Shown piece by piece: positions 14,744 to 22,493 of a stretch of DNA of 28,709 nt; within the stretch, counting starts at the first letter, position 1; each line of letters begins with the position of its first letter. Below the pieces are notes generated by a model. It did not search any database, had not been told where the DNA came from, and saw nothing but the letters and a program-made list of their open reading frames with translations. The translations under genes and the position numbers were made by a program. The DNA is from CALNBC01 sp050945915. GTDB taxonomy: Bacteria; Bacillota; Clostridia; Christensenellales; CALWSW01. The stretch lies in the NCBI GenBank assembly GCA_050945915.1, contig JBMNTV010000019.1, positions 1 to 28,709 of the forward strand, read 5' to 3'.

Positions 14744-16135
14744 TTGATCAAACAATCACTGGCGCAGTCCGTGCTGTCCGCCGCCATGGAAACCGGCGCG
14801 GATTTTGCGGAGCTATTTATCGAAGACCGCGACTCCCTCATCCTCCGGATGCAGGCCGGCAATGTGGAGAACATCAACTCCGCCCGCGTCCACGGCGCAG
14901 GCGTACGAATCTTTTTGGGCAACCGCTCGATCTATGTGTACTGCAACGACACGTCGGAGCGTTCCCTGTTAAACGCCGCCAAACAGGCCGCGGCCGCCCT
15001 CTCCGGCTCCCCGAATGTTCTGGATATTTCCTTCCGTTCGGCATCCTATCCCGCCCATTCCCCCATCGCCGTCTATCCCTTCACCGTGGGGTACGAGCCC
15101 AAGCTCAACCTTTTGCGCAAGGCCCACAAGGCGTCCAAGGGGTATTCCGAGCTGGTCACCCAGGTCACGCTGAACATGGCAGAGGTGGACCAGCGGGTGC
15201 TCATCGCCAACTCCGAGGGGCTTTGGGGCGAATCCCGCCGGGTGCGCAGCCGGACTTTCGCCTTTTCCACCGCCAGTAGCGGCACGGAATTCCAAACGGG
15301 CTACGAATCCAAGGGCTACACCATGGGATTTGAGATGTACGACGGTACGGTAGACGTGGAGGCCGTCGCCAAAACCGCTAGCCAGCGGGCGGTGGACGCG
15401 TTGAGCGCGCCGGAATGCCCGGCGGGGTTTTTCCCCGTGGTCATCGAGAGCGGCGCGGGCGTGATCTTCCACGAAGCCTGCGGCCATTCCCTGGAGGCCA
15501 CCAGCGTCGCCCCCGGCAACTCGGTGTTTTCCGGAAAACTGGGGCAGCAGATCGCCGCGCCCTGCGTCTCCGCGGTGGACGACGGCACTATCCAAAACGC
15601 CTGGGGCACTACGGATATGGACGACGAGGGCAACCCCACCCAAAGAAATCTGCTCATCGAAAACGGCATTCTCAAGGGCTATCTGATCGACAAACTCGGC
15701 GGCCGGCGCCTGAAGATGGCCCCCACCGGCAGCGCCCGAAGGGAGAGTTATGAACAAGCCCCCACCTCCCGCATGAACAACACCTTCATCTGCGAAGGAA
15801 CGGACGACAACGAAGCCATGATCCGCACTATGGGGGAAGGGCTCTTTGCCAAGACCATGGGCGGCGGCCAGGTGAACCCCCTGACCGGCGAGTTCAACTT
15901 CGGCGTGGAGGAAGGCTATTGGGTCAAGGACGGCAAGATCGTCTGCCCGGTGCGGGGCGGTGTGCTGATCGGCAAGGGCGCGGATGTGTTGATGAACATC
16001 GACCGTGTGGGCACCAAGCTGGGCATGGGCGTGGGCATGTGCGGCTCCCTTTCCGGCTCCGTTCCCACGGGGATGGGCCAGCCCCGCATCCGCGTCACCG
16101 GCATGACGGTGGGCGGAAAAGGCGCAAAAATCTGA
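14744..16135 (+). CDS. tldD: TldD metalloprotease subunit
   Basis: A 463-residue protein starting with TTG 14744 after AGGAGG. The zinc motif HExxxH is complete as HEACGH (H243, E244, H248), and a third ligand cysteine is present in GMCGS (C433), as known for TldD. TldD pairs with TldE to form a barrel-like protease that degrades short unfolded peptides. In some bacteria it trims leader peptides of modified peptides such as microcin B17 and helps remove antitoxin CcdA. Its partner is the next gene, 49 bases on. No peptide precursor gene or modifying enzyme was seen in the window, so a general peptide-clearance role is the simplest reading. Confidence 0.94.
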   Translation: MIKQSLAQSVLSAAMETGADFAELFIEDRDSLILRMQAGNVENINSARVHGAGVRIFLGNRSIYVYCNDTSERSLLNAAKQAAAALSGSPNVLDISFRSASYPAHSPIAVYPFTVGYEPKLNLLRKAHKASKGYSELVTQVTLNMAEVDQRVLIANSEGLWGESRRVRSRTFAFSTASSGTEFQTGYESKGYTMGFEMYDGTVDVEAVAKTASQRAVDALSAPECPAGFFPVVIESGAGVIFHEACGHSLEATSVAPGNSVFSGKLGQQIAAPCVSAVDDGTIQNAWGTTDMDDEGNPTQRNLLIENGILKGYLIDKLGGRRLKMAPTGSARRESYEQAPTSRMNNTFICEGTDDNEAMIRTMGEGLFAKTMGGGQVNPLTGEFNFGVEEGYWVKDGKIVCPVRGGVLIGKGADVLMNIDRVGTKLGMGVGMCGSLSGSVPTGMGQPRIRVTGMTVGGKGAKI

Positions 16136-16184
16136 TCCCCGCGGCAAACAAGCACCAAACAGACAGCATCGGAGGTTTGATCCC

Positions 16185-17522
16185 ATGAACATCGATAAAT
16201 ACCGCGAGGCTTTGGCCAACCTGCCCGAAGGCGTGCGGGCGGCGGAGATCTATTACGGCAGCAGCCGCTCCTTCACCGCGGCGCTGCGGGACGGCGAACT
16301 GGAACGCTACGCGGTCAGCGAAAAGAGCGCACTTTCCCTGCGGGCGGACTGCGGCAAGATCGGCTACGCCTATACCGAGGACCCCCAGGACGATCCGGTT
16401 CGCCTTTTGAACCAGGCAAAGGACAACGCCGCCATCATCGAAGACCCGGACGAGCAGGAAATCTTCCCCGGCGCCAAGGAATACCCCGCCTCGCCGGACA
16501 TTGACCCCGCTTTGACCGCGGCCACGGCGAAAGAAAAGCTCAATGTGCTTTACGCTCTGGAAAAGGCCGCCCTTTCGGCGGACGAGCGCATCGACCGCCT
16601 GGGATGGTGCCAGCTTGCCACCAAAGAGGGCGAGACCAGGATCGTCAACTCCCTGGGGCTGGACCTTGTTCAGCGGATGGGCTATGCTTTGGCGTATGTT
16701 TCCCCCGTAGCCACCATCGACGGCGTGACCAAGGAGGGCGCGGGCTATCGCATCGTCCGTTCTTTGGAGGAAATCGACGTGGAAGCCATCGCCAAAGAGG
16801 CCGCAGAGGACCTGTTCTCCCAGTTCGGGGCAATCACCCCCGCTTCCGGCGTTTACGGCGCGGTGTTTCAGCGGGAGGCGATCTCCGCCCTGCTGGGGGT
16901 GTTTGCGAATATGTTCAGCGCAGAAGAAGCCCAAAAGGGACGTTCCCTGCTGGCCGGCAAGGAGGGAACAGCCATCGCCGCGCCGGTGATCGACATCATC
17001 GACGACCCGATGATGGAGTCCGCCCTTCTGCGCCACGCCTTTGACGCCGAGGGCGTGCCCGCGATGCGCACCCAGGTGGTGGAAAAGGGCGAACTGAAGA
17101 CGCTTTTGCACAACCTCAAGACCGCGAAAGTCGCCGGCTGCGAGACCACCGGCAACGCGGGCAAAGCCTCCGTCGCTTCTCCGGTGGGCGTCGCCCCCAG
17201 CAATTTTCACATCGTGCCCGGCGAAGACTCGCTGGACGACCTTTTGAAAAAGCTACGCAACGGCGTTTTGATCGTGGAGGTCAGCGGCCTGCACGCGGGC
17301 TGCAACCCCGTTTCCGGCGCGTTTTCCGCCATGGCCAGGGGCTTTATGGTCAAGGACGGCAAAAAGGCGGAACCCGTCGAGCAGATCACCGTTTCCGGCA
17401 ACTTTTTGGACCTGATGAAAAACATCACCGCCGTCGGCAACGACCTGAAGTTCGATCTGGATTCTTTGAACATCGCCGCGCCTTCGGTGCTGGTTTCCGC
17501 CGTCACCGTCGCCGGCAAATAA
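16185..17522 (+). CDS. tldE: TldE (PmbA) family subunit
   Basis: A 445-residue partner of TldD. ATG 16185 follows CGGAGG. It shares the overall fold pattern (an N-terminal domain with EIYYGSSRSFTAALRDGELERYAVSE and a C-terminal domain with VSGLHAGCNPVSGAFS), but the HExxxH zinc motif of TldD is absent. That is the known difference between the two subunits. Family knowledge says TldE supports the active site of TldD without being catalytic. The adjacent position and similar length support a co-produced heterodimer. Butyrate kinase follows after 13 bases, which suggests one transcript, without an evident functional reason. Confidence 0.92.
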   Translation: MNIDKYREALANLPEGVRAAEIYYGSSRSFTAALRDGELERYAVSEKSALSLRADCGKIGYAYTEDPQDDPVRLLNQAKDNAAIIEDPDEQEIFPGAKEYPASPDIDPALTAATAKEKLNVLYALEKAALSADERIDRLGWCQLATKEGETRIVNSLGLDLVQRMGYALAYVSPVATIDGVTKEGAGYRIVRSLEEIDVEAIAKEAAEDLFSQFGAITPASGVYGAVFQREAISALLGVFANMFSAEEAQKGRSLLAGKEGTAIAAPVIDIIDDPMMESALLRHAFDAEGVPAMRTQVVEKGELKTLLHNLKTAKVAGCETTGNAGKASVASPVGVAPSNFHIVPGEDSLDDLLKKLRNGVLIVEVSGLHAGCNPVSGAFSAMARGFMVKDGKKAEPVEQITVSGNFLDLMKNITAVGNDLKFDLDSLNIAAPSVLVSAVTVAGK

Positions 17523-17535
17523 TCTGGGAGGGCAG

Positions 17536-18606
17536 ATGGAAAGACAGTTTCGCATCCTCGCCGTGAACCCCGGCTCCACCTCCACCAAGCTGGCGGTGTT
17601 TGACGATGAAACCCTCATCGCCGAGCGCTCCATCCACCACGACCGGGGCAGAATCAGCGGCGCAGGCGGCCTTTCGGGCCAGCAATCCATCCACAAGGAA
17701 GCGGTGGTGACCGCGTTGGCCGATATGGGGGTGGACCCTTCCTCCCTTTCCGCCGTGGTGGGCAGGGGCGGCTTGATCCAGCCCATCGACAGCGGGACGT
17801 ATGCCATCAACGACCGCATGCTCAAAGACCTGCAAGAAACCGCCGAGCAGCACGCCTCCTCGTTGAGCGGCATCATCGCGGCGGACATCGCCAAGGATTG
17901 GGGCATCCCCAGCTTTGTGGTGGACCCGGTGGTGGTGGACGAGATGGACCAGTACGCCAAGCTGACGGGCTTCCCCGGTATCGAGCGGCGGAGCGTGTTC
18001 CACGCCCTGAACCAGAAGGCGGTGGCGCGAAAAGTCGCCAAAAAGCTCGGCATGCCCTATGAAAACGGGCGGTTCATCGTCGCCCACATGGGGGGCGGCA
18101 TCACCGTGGGGGCGCATCGGTACGGCCGGGTGATCGACGTGAACGACGCCCTGTCCGGCGAAGGCCCCTTCACTCCCGAACGGGCGGGCACCATCCCCAC
18201 GGTGCCGCTGATTCGGCTGTGTTTTTCCGGCGCGTATACCGAAGAAGAACTCATCAAAAAAGTCCAGCGCAGCAGCGGACTGACCGGGTACTTGGGCACC
18301 AACGACCTGCAAAAAGTCGAGCGGTTGATCAAAGAGGGGGACGAGTACGCCACCTTGGTGCTGGAATCCATGGCGTACCAGGTCAGCAAGGAGATCGGCG
18401 CCATGGCGGCGGTGCTGGAAGGCCGGGTGGACGCCATCATCCTCACCGGCGGGCTGGCAAAATCCGTGCGCTTCACCGGCTGCATCAAGCAGCGGGTCAG
18501 CCTGATCGCCCCCATCGAGGTGATCCCCGGCGAAGAGGAAATGCTCGCCCTGGCCCAGGGGGCGCTACGGGTACTGCGCGGCGAAGAGCAGGCCAAGGAA
18601 TACTGA
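17536..18606 (+). CDS. buk: Butyrate kinase family protein
   Basis: A 356-residue member of the acetokinase superfamily. ATG 17536 follows GGGAGG. The phosphate-binding loop is VNPGSTSTKLAV (about 10-21). The Buk-type elements AHMGGGITVGAH (about 188-199) and ILTGGLAKS are clear, and the length is right for butyrate kinase rather than acetate kinase (about 400). The enzyme makes ATP and butyrate, or branched-chain or other short acids, from the acyl phosphate. The phosphotransbutyrylase gene (ptb), usually adjacent, is not in this window, so the source of acyl phosphate is not evident. Some members of the family act on other acyl phosphates, and the substrate remains open. Confidence 0.92.
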   Translation: MERQFRILAVNPGSTSTKLAVFDDETLIAERSIHHDRGRISGAGGLSGQQSIHKEAVVTALADMGVDPSSLSAVVGRGGLIQPIDSGTYAINDRMLKDLQETAEQHASSLSGIIAADIAKDWGIPSFVVDPVVVDEMDQYAKLTGFPGIERRSVFHALNQKAVARKVAKKLGMPYENGRFIVAHMGGGITVGAHRYGRVIDVNDALSGEGPFTPERAGTIPTVPLIRLCFSGAYTEEELIKKVQRSSGLTGYLGTNDLQKVERLIKEGDEYATLVLESMAYQVSKEIGAMAAVLEGRVDAIILTGGLAKSVRFTGCIKQRVSLIAPIEVIPGEEEMLALAQGALRVLRGEEQAKEY

Positions 18607-18618
18607 AAGGATCGCGCT

Positions 18619-19365
18619 ATGCCAGCATCGCAGGTACTATTGGAACACGAGCGGCTGGACGATTTGCAAAACGGCCTGAAGATCATCCAGGACCCTTCCT
18701 CCTTCTGCTTTGGGAGCGACGCGGTGGTGCTGTCCTCCTTTTGCAGGGTGAAGCGGGGCGCAAAGGTCTGTGATCTGGGCACGGGCAACGGCATCATCGC
18801 CCTGCTGCTCGCCGCGCACACCGAAGCGCAAAAAATCGTGGGCATCGAAATTCAGGAACAGGCGGCGGATATGGCCCGCCGCTCCGTCGCCCTGAACGGC
18901 CTTTCGGACCGGGTGGAAATCCTGAACATGGATTTGAAGGACGCCGCCGACATCCTCGGCCGCAACAGCTTTGACACCGTGGTCTGCAATCCGCCCTATG
19001 GCAAAGCGGGGCGGTCCTTTTTCCATCAGGCGGATGCCCGAAGCATCGCCCGGCATGAAATCCTCTGTACGTTGTCCGACTGCGTAAAAACCGCCGCAGC
19101 ACTGGCAAACAACGGCGGCAACGTCGCCTTCGTCTGCCCCGGGCTTCGGGTTGCAGAGCTTTTTTCCCTGTTTGAACAGCATCGCTTAAGCATCAAGCGC
19201 GCCCGCACCGTCCATCCCGCCTACGGCGCCGCCCCGTCGGTGCTTCTGGTCGAAGGCGTCAAGGGCGGAAAAAGCGGGCTTGCCTGGTTGCCGCCCCTGT
19301 TTTTGACGGACGGCGCAGGCAATATGACCAAAGAATGCAAGGAAGCCTACCATATGGAAGGTTGA
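18619..19365 (+). CDS. TrmN6/YabB-like SAM-dependent methyltransferase
   Basis: A 248-residue class I methyltransferase. ATG 18619 is 12 bases after buk, with AAAGG upstream. The SAM-binding motif I is VCDLGTGNGIIALLL (about 50-64), motif II acid is in GIEIQ, and motif IV is VCNPPYG, the NPPY signature of N6-adenine or glutamine methyltransferases. The start LERLDDLQNGLKIIQDPSSFCFGSDAVVL-type region (seen near residues 11-38) is typical of the YfiC/YabB group that modifies A37 of tRNA-Val in E. coli. In Bacillus yabB lies near holB and ricT; here it is about 10 kb away. The RNA target in this organism is inferred. Confidence 0.88.
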   Translation: MPASQVLLEHERLDDLQNGLKIIQDPSSFCFGSDAVVLSSFCRVKRGAKVCDLGTGNGIIALLLAAHTEAQKIVGIEIQEQAADMARRSVALNGLSDRVEILNMDLKDAADILGRNSFDTVVCNPPYGKAGRSFFHQADARSIARHEILCTLSDCVKTAAALANNGGNVAFVCPGLRVAELFSLFEQHRLSIKRARTVHPAYGAAPSVLLVEGVKGGKSGLAWLPPLFLTDGAGNMTKECKEAYHMEG

Positions 19366-19610
19366 GGCAGGGCTCTGCCTTCCTCGCCAGCGCCCCCTGC
19401 CAAACAACCGTCGGCAGGGAACAGGCAGAAAACACAGATTCCGCCTTCTTCGGAAACCAGCCAAAACAAGCAGACCCTTTGGCTGACGCTTAATGGGAGA
19501 GCGGAGTTCTTCTGAGGATTTCGCCCGGCATTTGGGAGCGGGGAAACCATAACCTGTCGCGTTGGAGCATCCAAAGAACGGAGCCGAACCGGCATCGAAA
19601 GGATCCGAAC
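19366..19610 (+). other. Leader/intergenic region before mtnA
   Basis: This stretch of 245 bases has no credible gene. It holds a hairpin AGGCAG-GGCT-CTGCCT (19365-19380) right at the end of the methyltransferase gene. It also holds a 7-bp inverted repeat AGCCAAA/TTTGGCT (19459-19465 and 19478-19484) and several GGCAG repeats. I see no convincing promoter, and it does not show the conserved core of a SAM-I riboswitch. Confidence 0.4.
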
Positions 19611-20637
19611 ATGATCACAACCATCGAATGGAGGGGCAGCTCCGTCCGCTTGTTGGACCAGACGAAGCTGCCCAGAACGATAAAATACTTAAAGATTACC
19701 TCCCCTTCGCGCATGGCCCGGGCGATTGCGGATATGGAGGTGCGGGGCGCGCCGCTCATCGGCGTGGCCGCGGCGTACGGCATGGCCCTTTCCGCCCTGG
19801 TTCAAAAAGGCAGCCTTGCCGGCATCGAGGAGGACGGCGCGGTTCTTCGCGCCGCCCGCCCCACCGCCACCAACCTTTCCTGGGCGGTGGACGAGCAGTT
19901 GAAGGCGGCGCAAAAAGCCGCGAAACACGGCGCCGACGCGGTGACGCGGGCGCTGGTGGAAAACGCCCAGCGCATCCACCAAGAGGACGCAAAAATCAAC
20001 CAAAAGATCGGCGAGCACCTGCTCACCCTGTTAAAGCCGGGCATGGAGGTGTTGACCCACTGCAACGCCGGCGTACTGGCCACCACGGCGTATGGCACCG
20101 CCACCGCGCCCTTTTATCTTGCCAAAGAGCGGGGTTCCCTTGCGCATCTTTGCGGACGAAACCCGCCCCAGATTGCAAGGGGCGTCTTTGACTGCCTTTG
20201 AGCTGAGCCAGGCGGGGATGGACGTCACCCTGATCTGCGACAATATGGCGGCGGTGCTGATGCAATCCGGGCAGATCGACGCCGTGATCACCGGCTGCGA
20301 CCGGGTGGCAAGAAACGGGGACGCGGCGAACAAGATCGGCACCTTCTCGGTTTCTATCCTCGCTCGTCACTTCGGGATTCCGCTTTACATCGCCGCGCCC
20401 GGCCCCACCATCGACTTTTCCTGCCCCACGGGGGAGCAAATCCCCATCGAGGAGCGCAGCGGGGACGAGATCCGCTTTGTTTCCGGCGTGCAGGTGGCGC
20501 CCAAAGACGTCAAGGTTTATAACCCCAGTTTTGACGTCACCCCGGCGGAACACATCGCCGCCATCGTCACAGAGCGGGGCATTGCCTACCCGCCCTTTGC
20601 AGAAAGCCTTGCCGCTTTGTATGAGGTGAACCCATGA
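19611..20637 (+). pseudogene. mtnA: mtnA, S-methyl-5-thioribose-1-phosphate isomerase, frameshifted
   Basis: MtnA converts methylthioribose-1-phosphate to methylthioribulose-1-phosphate in methionine salvage. The first part (ATG 19611, AAAGGA upstream) reads MtnA-like up to FYLAKERG near 20133, including the active-site THCNAG (C151). Frame 0 then gives non-family residues and stops at 20201. The match continues in the next frame from VPLRIFADETRP (20134) to 20637, including TGCDRVARNGDAANKIGT with the catalytic aspartate. At the join, CGGGGTTCCC would need two more bases to encode the expected R-G-V-P, so a 2-base loss in a G run is the simplest explanation. All family motifs are kept in both halves, so the change is recent, a sequencing error, or a site of ribosomal frameshifting. 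Confidence 0.85.
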
Positions 20638-21356
20638 AGATTCAGGAAAAGGGAGATGCCCTGGTTTATCGGGAAGACCATGTTTTGCTGGACAGGGACA
20701 CAGACTGTTTCGGCTGCCTGAAACCCGCTTCCGCCGCGCTTTTGATGCAGCATTTGGCGGAGGCCCACGCTTCCCGGTACGGCAACGGAAGGAACGACCT
20801 TTTAAAAACCGGCGCCGTGTGGGTGCTGGCCAGGACGAAGGCCCGGTTTTCCCGCCTGCCCAAAGCCGGGGAACGACTGGAGCTCGTCACCTGGCCGGGG
20901 AAACTCCTGCGCAACCTGTTCCCGCGGTATTATGCCTTCCAGGCAAAAGGGGAGCGAATCGGCTCTGCCGTCACCCTCTGGATGCTGGTGGATGCCACGA
21001 CGCATCTGCCCACCAGCCCCGAAAAGCACCAGATCTTCGTCACCGGGGAACCGGTATTCCCTCCGCCCTTTGAACACCCGGTGCGCATCCGGGAGCAGGG
21101 CGAGCCCCTTTACTCCCTTCGCCGCCGCTGCTGTTACAGCGATCTGGACCACAACCAGCACATGAACAACGCCCGCTACCTCGAATGGATTTGCGATATT
21201 TTGCAGCCTGCTCGCACCCCCGTCGGATTTCAGGTCAATTTCCTTTCGGAAATCCGCGAAAAGGACGAGATTGCGCTGAACGTCCACCCCCATGCGGTGG
21301 TGACGGGGTACAGGGCGGACGGTGTTCGCGCCTTTGAGGGCAGGCTGGAATTCTGA
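20634..21356 (+). CDS. Acyl-ACP thioesterase
   Basis: A 240-residue protein of the bacterial acyl-ACP thioesterase family (double hotdog fold, related to plant FatA/FatB). The key signature YSDLDHNQHMNNARYLEW (about 164-181) contains the Asn and His expected in the active site of the second hotdog. The first hotdog region contains WVLARTKARFSRLP. It releases fatty acids from acyl carrier protein. The start ATG overlaps the mtnA stop as ATGA, so expression is coupled to mtnA; if the mtnA frameshift is real, the coupling may be lost. There is no evident metabolic link between the two genes. Confidence 0.87.
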   Translation: MKIQEKGDALVYREDHVLLDRDTDCFGCLKPASAALLMQHLAEAHASRYGNGRNDLLKTGAVWVLARTKARFSRLPKAGERLELVTWPGKLLRNLFPRYYAFQAKGERIGSAVTLWMLVDATTHLPTSPEKHQIFVTGEPVFPPPFEHPVRIREQGEPLYSLRRRCCYSDLDHNQHMNNARYLEWICDILQPARTPVGFQVNFLSEIREKDEIALNVHPHAVVTGYRADGVRAFEGRLEF

Positions 21357-21459
21357 CGAAAAAGGGTCGCCCCTTGGCAGCACCGCCCACCCATCGCTCG
21401 CGCCGAAACCGAAGGGGGTGGACAAACGGGCGATTTTTCCGGTTTGCCGGGCGCGCAGA

Positions 21460-21488
21460 TGGCAACGCCAGCCAGGCTGTGGTATAAT
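21460..21488 (+). promoter_or_regulatory. Promoter of the yybS-gdpP-rplI-dnaB run
   Basis: An extended -10, TGGTATAAT (21480-21488), with a poor -35 TGGCAA (21460-21465) at 17 bp. Transcription would start near 21495, about 30 bases before the TTG at 21525. Confidence 0.65.
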
Positions 21489-21524
21489 AATCCGATAATA
21501 GAAAACGAAAGGTCTCTTTGTCCC

Positions 21525-22469
21525 TTGGATAAAAAACGAATCCTTCACCTGATCCTTTGCGTGGCCTTTGGCCTTGCCGCAGGTTTGGCAAGCCTTTTGC
21601 CCGCCGCGCTCCTGCCGGCGCTGCTGGTGCCGGTTGCCATGTTCGTATCCGGAAGCCTTTTGGGGTTTTCCGGCGCTTTTCTTTCCACCCTGTCCTGCTT
21701 TTTGCTTTCCGTCGGACTCTTTGGCGCTTCCGCAGTGCCGGACGTGGTGTTTGCCGGAGTGTGCGCCTTTGGCGGCTCCGTGGTCATGTCCTATTCCCGC
21801 CGCTCCTTTGAAGCGCTCATCGGCGCCTGCGGCGTGACAATGCTGGGAATCTGGAGCAACATCCTGGTTTCTGCCCAAATGTTCAGCTCCGAGGTGATCG
21901 AACGGCTCTATGTGGCGGACGAATCCATCCTCGAACTGATGCGCCAGTCCTATTCCCTGATGGGTTATACCGAGCGGGAAATTTCCGCCCTGGTTGGCGA
22001 GTTTTCCTCGCTGTATGGCGAGATGGTGCCGGCAGTACTGCTGGGGATCGCCATGATCGCCGGACTTTTTGCCTTTTTGCTGTCCGCCGGGCTGACCAAA
22101 GGGCAAAGGCAGTACCGCGTTCCCCCTTTTTCCATGTGGTCGATGCCCAGAGGAAGCGTTTTGGGCGCTCTGATCTTCCTCGCCGCGGGATTCCTCGGCA
22201 GCTCGCAAGGGTGGCCGGGATTCTCCTCTGTCCTTCTTGCGGCCCAGATCTTCGTGACCATCGCCTATTCCCTGCAGGGGTTGGCGGTGGTGTGGTTCAT
22301 CCTCGGCAGGACGCGGCTTCCCCTCGGCGCGCGGCTGCCCTTTATGGTGCTTGCGCTGATGTTTTTTGGCACCGGCCTGCTGTTTGTCGCCATCATCGAT
22401 TACCTTTTGGGCTTTCGGAAACGCATCCCCCCAAAGGGCTCCGGGCCTTCCGGCCCTCCCACCCTTTAA
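21525..22469 (+). CDS. YybS-like DUF2232 membrane protein
   Basis: A 314-residue integral membrane protein. TTG 21525 is chosen because it follows the promoter and an AAAGG 12 bases upstream; the frame is open further left, but that part includes the promoter. It has about eight hydrophobic segments, with a break of about 60 polar residues near 115-165 (SSEVIERLYVADESILELMRQ) likely on the outer face. The layout and the position directly before gdpP match YybS of Bacillus (DUF2232). Its molecular role is unknown, and some relatives resemble substrate-binding subunits of vitamin transporters. The family call is based on topology and gene order more than on motifs. Confidence 0.75.
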   Translation: MDKKRILHLILCVAFGLAAGLASLLPAALLPALLVPVAMFVSGSLLGFSGAFLSTLSCFLLSVGLFGASAVPDVVFAGVCAFGGSVVMSYSRRSFEALIGACGVTMLGIWSNILVSAQMFSSEVIERLYVADESILELMRQSYSLMGYTEREISALVGEFSSLYGEMVPAVLLGIAMIAGLFAFLLSAGLTKGQRQYRVPPFSMWSMPRGSVLGALIFLAAGFLGSSQGWPGFSSVLLAAQIFVTIAYSLQGLAVVWFILGRTRLPLGARLPFMVLALMFFGTGLLFVAIIDYLLGFRKRIPPKGSGPSGPPTL

Positions 22470-22493
22470 GCCCGAGTTTGACGGGGTACCGCT

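Noticed and set aside
19485..19610. Possible SAM riboswitch upstream of mtnA
   Set aside because: The conserved SAM-I core segments are absent and no matching multi-stem junction could be drawn.
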